Source of the DNA: Bacteroidota bacterium
GTDB lineage: Bacteria > Bacteroidota > Bacteroidia > Chitinophagales > Chitinophagaceae
NCBI GenBank assembly: GCA_023409975.1
Contig: JAEYQO010000067.1
Location: forward strand, 1-8,181
Direction of reading: 5' to 3'
Length of the DNA: 8,181 nt
The notes below the pieces were generated by a model. The model made no database searches and was not told the DNA's origin. It saw only the letters and a program-made list of their open reading frames with translations. This document shows, one piece after another, positions 5,362-8,181 of this stretch. A program made the position numbers and the translations under genes. Every line of letters begins with the position of its first letter. Position 1 is the stretch's first letter.

Positions 5362-7053
5362 ATGCACGATGAACTTGACCGAAAATCCCCCACCAGAAAC
5401 ACACCTGATCGCTATCAGGATGTAATTATTGGTTCATTCTGGCTCGATCAGTTTGGAAGCATCATCTACGCAAACCCCGCATTTCTGCAAATGCTGGGAA
5501 GATCTGCCGGTGATATCAATGGGCTGAATATAGATGTCTTCCTCAACACCAGAAAGGATGCAGAATCGATTCTGCTCAGCCTGCGGTCGAATGAAGTCAC
5601 GGGCTCTCTGATCACGGGTCTGAAGAAACTGGACGGTGCTTCAATTCCTGTTCATCTGAGCTGGAGTGTCCAACCCAATACCGGCTCTTTTCATCCCGCG
5701 CGCTTTATAGTAGCCCCATTCCAGGCTGTCGATTCTCCTGGTTCTCCTGCTTTTGAAGTGAATGAGGAACCCCGTAGACATCCCTTCACAGCATCTTACG
5801 AAACCCCGCCCGAATCAGACAGAAACAGCATAATTGATAGCGAACGGCGCTATCGTATGCTGCTCGAGCTGCTCGAGCGAAAAGTAAAGGAGAAGACCAT
5901 AGATCTTCAGGAAAAGAATGAAGAGCTCCGGAAAAGTGAAGAGCGCTATCATCGAATGGTCGAAGAAGTTGAGGACTATGCCATCATCCTCCTCGACCGG
6001 AAAGGAACGATTCTCAATTGGAATAGGGGCGCAGAAAAGATCAAAGGCTACAAAGACGAAGAGATTATAGGTCAGAACTTCGAAGTATTTTATCCCGAAG
6101 AAGACCGCAGAAACGGACTTCCCAAAAAGTTGATCCAGCAGGCAGCGAAAACGGGAAAGTCTATGGTTGAAGCCTGGAGACTGAGAAAGGATGGTACGAG
6201 GTTCTGGGGAAGTATCGTAATGACGGCTCTGCATAATTCAGACGACGAGGTTATTGGTTTCACAAAGGTCACACGCGACCTTACAGAACGTAAAATCGCT
6301 GAGGACCGTCTGCAGGAATACAGCCGGGAACTGGAGTTCCGTAACAAGGAATTGGAACAGTTTGCTTTTGCTGCCTCGCACGATATGAAGGAGCCGCTGC
6401 GAAAGATCCATCTCTACTGTAACTATATCCGCGAGCACGGCTCAGATAAACTCGATGAACGTTCTGTGAATTTCCTGGACCGGGCAGTGAAAGCTGCCGA
6501 CAGGATGAACAGGCTGATCGAGGATCTTCTGGCCTACTCCCGCACCACATCCGGAGAAGCGGGGTTTGAACAGATCGACCTGAATGTATTACTCAAAGAC
6601 ATTGCAGATGACTACAAGGAAGAACTGGAACAGAAAAACATCAGGCTGGAGATAGATGAACTGCCACAAATCCGGGGCATCCTGTTTCAGATAAAGCAAT
6701 TGATGTTTAACCTGATCGACAACTCGATCAAGTACGCACATCCTGACCGTCCCGGACTGGTCAGGATCTTTTATACGATGGCCAGCATGAGGGAGATCCG
6801 CGACCTACACTTGAATACCGATGTTTCGTACTTAAAGATCACTATTCAGGACAATGGTCTGGGCTTTCAACAGGAGTATGCTGATAAGATCTTTGAGGTG
6901 TTTCAAAGGCTGGGTAATAAACAGGAGGCAAGCGGTTCGGGAATCGGTCTTGCCATCTGTAAAAAGATCGCGCTGAATCATAAAGGCTCAATCACTGCGA
7001 CAGGTGTGTTAAATGAAGGCGCAAGATTTGATTTATTTCTACCGGCTCTCTGA
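5362..7053 (+). CDS. Soluble PAS-PAS sensor histidine kinase
   Basis: A 563-aa hybrid-free histidine kinase, predicted to autophosphorylate on His and pass phosphate to a response regulator. Residues about 16-120 form a PAS-like domain (GSFWLDQFGSIIYANPAF). About 158-196 is a coiled coil (LLERKVKEKTIDLQEKNEEL). About 196-312 is a second PAS with its C-terminal PAC motif (NWNRGAEKIKGY, RKDGTRFWGS, GFTKVTRDLTERK). The HisKA helix carries FAFAASHDMKEPLR, with phospho-acceptor His340. The ATPase domain has an N box (FNLIDNSIKYA, Asn450/Asn454), G1 (DNGLGF, 497-502), F box (IFEVFQRL) and G2 (GSGIGLAI, 525-532). All catalytic motifs are intact. No membrane segment or receiver domain is present, so it should act in the cytoplasm; the ligand is unknown. 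AGGA at 5351-5354 is well spaced for the ATG. No response regulator is adjacent. Confidence 0.96.
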   Translation: MHDELDRKSPTRNTPDRYQDVIIGSFWLDQFGSIIYANPAFLQMLGRSAGDINGLNIDVFLNTRKDAESILLSLRSNEVTGSLITGLKKLDGASIPVHLSWSVQPNTGSFHPARFIVAPFQAVDSPGSPAFEVNEEPRRHPFTASYETPPESDRNSIIDSERRYRMLLELLERKVKEKTIDLQEKNEELRKSEERYHRMVEEVEDYAIILLDRKGTILNWNRGAEKIKGYKDEEIIGQNFEVFYPEEDRRNGLPKKLIQQAAKTGKSMVEAWRLRKDGTRFWGSIVMTALHNSDDEVIGFTKVTRDLTERKIAEDRLQEYSRELEFRNKELEQFAFAASHDMKEPLRKIHLYCNYIREHGSDKLDERSVNFLDRAVKAADRMNRLIEDLLAYSRTTSGEAGFEQIDLNVLLKDIADDYKEELEQKNIRLEIDELPQIRGILFQIKQLMFNLIDNSIKYAHPDRPGLVRIFYTMASMREIRDLHLNTDVSYLKITIQDNGLGFQQEYADKIFEVFQRLGNKQEASGSGIGLAICKKIALNHKGSITATGVLNEGARFDLFLPAL

Positions 7054-7104
7054 AGATTCCAGTTCCTTAGTTCAATACTTAACAGAATGCACCGCTTGTA
7101 ATGC

Positions 7105-7138
7105 AACAAGGGCTGCCCCGGTCGAGGCAGCCCTTGTT
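7105..7138. terminator. Bidirectional terminator hairpin between convergent genes
   Basis: AACAAGGGCTGCC (7105-7117) and GGCAGCCCTTGTT (7126-7138) are perfect 13-bp inverted repeats with an 8-nt loop. On the plus strand the stem runs into TTGTTCTTTGATT, a T-rich tail serving the kinase gene, which ends at 7053. The minus-strand gene ends at 7154, only 15 nt away, so the same stem probably also terminates that transcript, although its T-tract is weaker. Confidence 0.88.
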
Positions 7139-7153
7139 CTTTGATTGATGAGT

Positions 7154-8181
7154 TTACTGTTTCGTAATCTTCACGGTTTGGTTCTGGTGCTCATCAGCAT
7201 ACTGCAGGATATAAGTTCCGGCGGAAAGACCATCCAGACTTATAACAGACACTGTCTGATGAACTTCCACTACCCGGAGAACTCTGCCCGTGAGATCGGT
7301 CAAAGTCAACCTTGCTGCATCAGTGATCGTACCATCTACCCTGACGGAAATGCTTTCGCGTGCAGGATTCGGCCAGACGTTGATACTAAATCCACCCAGT
7401 ACTACAGCCTTTACGATTCCGGAGTATGACCGTTTGCCATCAGGGCCCACAGACTGTATCCGGTAATAGTTTTCTCCCTGGAATGGTGTTTCATCCCAGT
7501 AGCTGTAGGAAGATCCTGTTCCTGTTGCGGCAATGGTGGCGATCGTTTCGAAGTTCCGTCCATCATCACTGCGCTCGACCTGGAGCTGGCTTCCCGGTGT
7601 TTCAGAACCTGTCTTCCAGTCCACACGATTACGCTTGCCCACATTCACAGCATCAATCGAACTAAACACCACTGACATCGGTACGTTCGACAGATAAAAA
7701 TTATCAATGATAACCTCAACATCCTCAGGGTCGTCTATAACACCCTCTGATCCATAGAACCCGATTTTGACCAGACCAGAGTAGTTGGTCAGCGTCAGCG
7801 CAACATGCGAGCTGGTAAAGCCTGAATTGGCGCTGGTCCATATCTGAAGTGCATCCGCAAGCTGCCAGGTCGCGCCGTTGTCGGTGGAAATCACTACTGC
7901 CGCTGTATCATCACCACCGAGGGCCAGTCCATTTGTAGAAGCCCAGGCCAGAAATGCGATGTCGAACTCCAGATAAAAGGTGCCGCCAGGACCCAGATCG
8001 ATCGTTGGTGAGATCAACCAGTCACGGGTACCTAGGTTGTACAGATTCACCCTTGCAGCAGCACCGTTTGGCGTGCCTCCGGTAATCATCCAATTATCAG
8101 TAACCCAGTCGTTGCTTGTGGGAACCAGGACAGTGTTGACACCCAAAGCGCCATCTTCCCGCGACCAGCACTGTGGGGGGA
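7154..8181 (-). CDS. T9SS type A secreted protein, N-terminus beyond window edge
   Basis: The frame is open to the window edge, so the visible 341 residues are the C-terminal part. The TTG at 8144-8146 is not a start: in-frame codons for PPQCWSREDGA precede it and fit the beginning of the domain. The first about 170 visible residues resemble the beta-sandwich 'choice-of-anchor J'/MAM-like module of Bacteroidota exoproteins (DNWMITGGTP, RDWLISPTIDL, VVISTDNGATW, VKIGFYG, IDNFYL). An FN3-like stretch follows (VDWKTGSETPGSQLQVERS, ENYYRIQSVG, DGKRSYSGIV). The last about 79 residues (FSINVWPNPARESISV, LTDLTGRVL, GTYILQY, VKITKQ) are a type A Por_Secre_tail sorting domain for T9SS export and surface anchoring or release. 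No catalytic motif is visible; an enzymatic domain could lie upstream. It converges on the kinase gene with a shared terminator. Confidence 0.93.
   Translation of the reverse strand, partial: PPQCWSREDGALGVNTVLVPTSNDWVTDNWMITGGTPNGAAARVNLYNLGTRDWLISPTIDLGPGGTFYLEFDIAFLAWASTNGLALGGDDTAAVVISTDNGATWQLADALQIWTSANSGFTSSHVALTLTNYSGLVKIGFYGSEGVIDDPEDVEVIIDNFYLSNVPMSVVFSSIDAVNVGKRNRVDWKTGSETPGSQLQVERSDDGRNFETIATIAATGTGSSYSYWDETPFQGENYYRIQSVGPDGKRSYSGIVKAVVLGGFSINVWPNPARESISVRVDGTITDAARLTLTDLTGRVLRVVEVHQTVSVISLDGLSAGTYILQYADEHQNQTVKITKQ

Noticed and set aside
5815..6550. Minus-strand ORFs inside the histidine kinase
   Set aside because: The kinase frame is continuous with all conserved motifs on the plus strand; the antisense frames are codon-bias by-products.
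8144..8146. TTG start codon for the T9SS type A protein
   Set aside because: The frame is open upstream to the window edge and upstream residues fit the same domain, so the gene begins outside the window.

Overview
The window looks like chromosome of a Bacteroidota bacterium, probably from the Chitinophagia/Sphingobacteriia side. Two secreted proteins end in type IX secretion (T9SS) sorting domains, one type B (CHU_C, gliding-motility type) and one type A (Por_Secre_tail). Leaders are A-rich with few Shine-Dalgarno sites, and one good Bacteroidota -7 promoter element (TAnnTTTG) is visible. The genus assignment is inference.

Left part, minus strand (1-3509). Reading in the direction of transcription, a small predicted secreted protein (3240-3509) is followed after a 67-nt spacer with a 7-bp hairpin by a 791-residue T9SS type B cell-surface protein (797-3172). 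After that comes an AT-rich stretch (about 195-797) holding two very small ORFs: one with a membrane segment and an in-frame TGA (439-624), and a 79-residue multi-pass membrane protein 4 nt further on (195-434). A more GC-rich partial reading frame leaves the window at position 1.

Middle part (3617-5361). A 306-codon minus-strand frame (3617-4537) and an 80-codon plus-strand gene (4709-4951) are divergent. From memory of the family, the 80-residue product matches the N-terminal half, and residues about 103-217 of the 306-codon frame match the C-terminal half, of a poorly characterised Bacteroidota protein family. Each is accompanied by an array of 11-nt direct tandem repeats, at 4376-4441 (minus-gene side) and 5051-5094 (plus-gene side). 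The two repeat units are related when each is read in the direction of its own gene. This locus is the best candidate in the window for something undescribed. The 410 nt from 4952 to 5361 hold no convincing gene.

Right part. A soluble PAS-PAS histidine kinase (5362-7053, plus) has its own apparent promoter element and no partner response regulator in view. It converges on a T9SS type A secreted protein (7154-8181, minus, N-terminus outside the window). A perfect 13-bp hairpin at 7105-7138 lies between them and probably terminates both.

The genes do not form one obvious pathway. The window combines cell-surface/secreted proteins, an orphan sensor kinase and an accessory repeat-associated locus.
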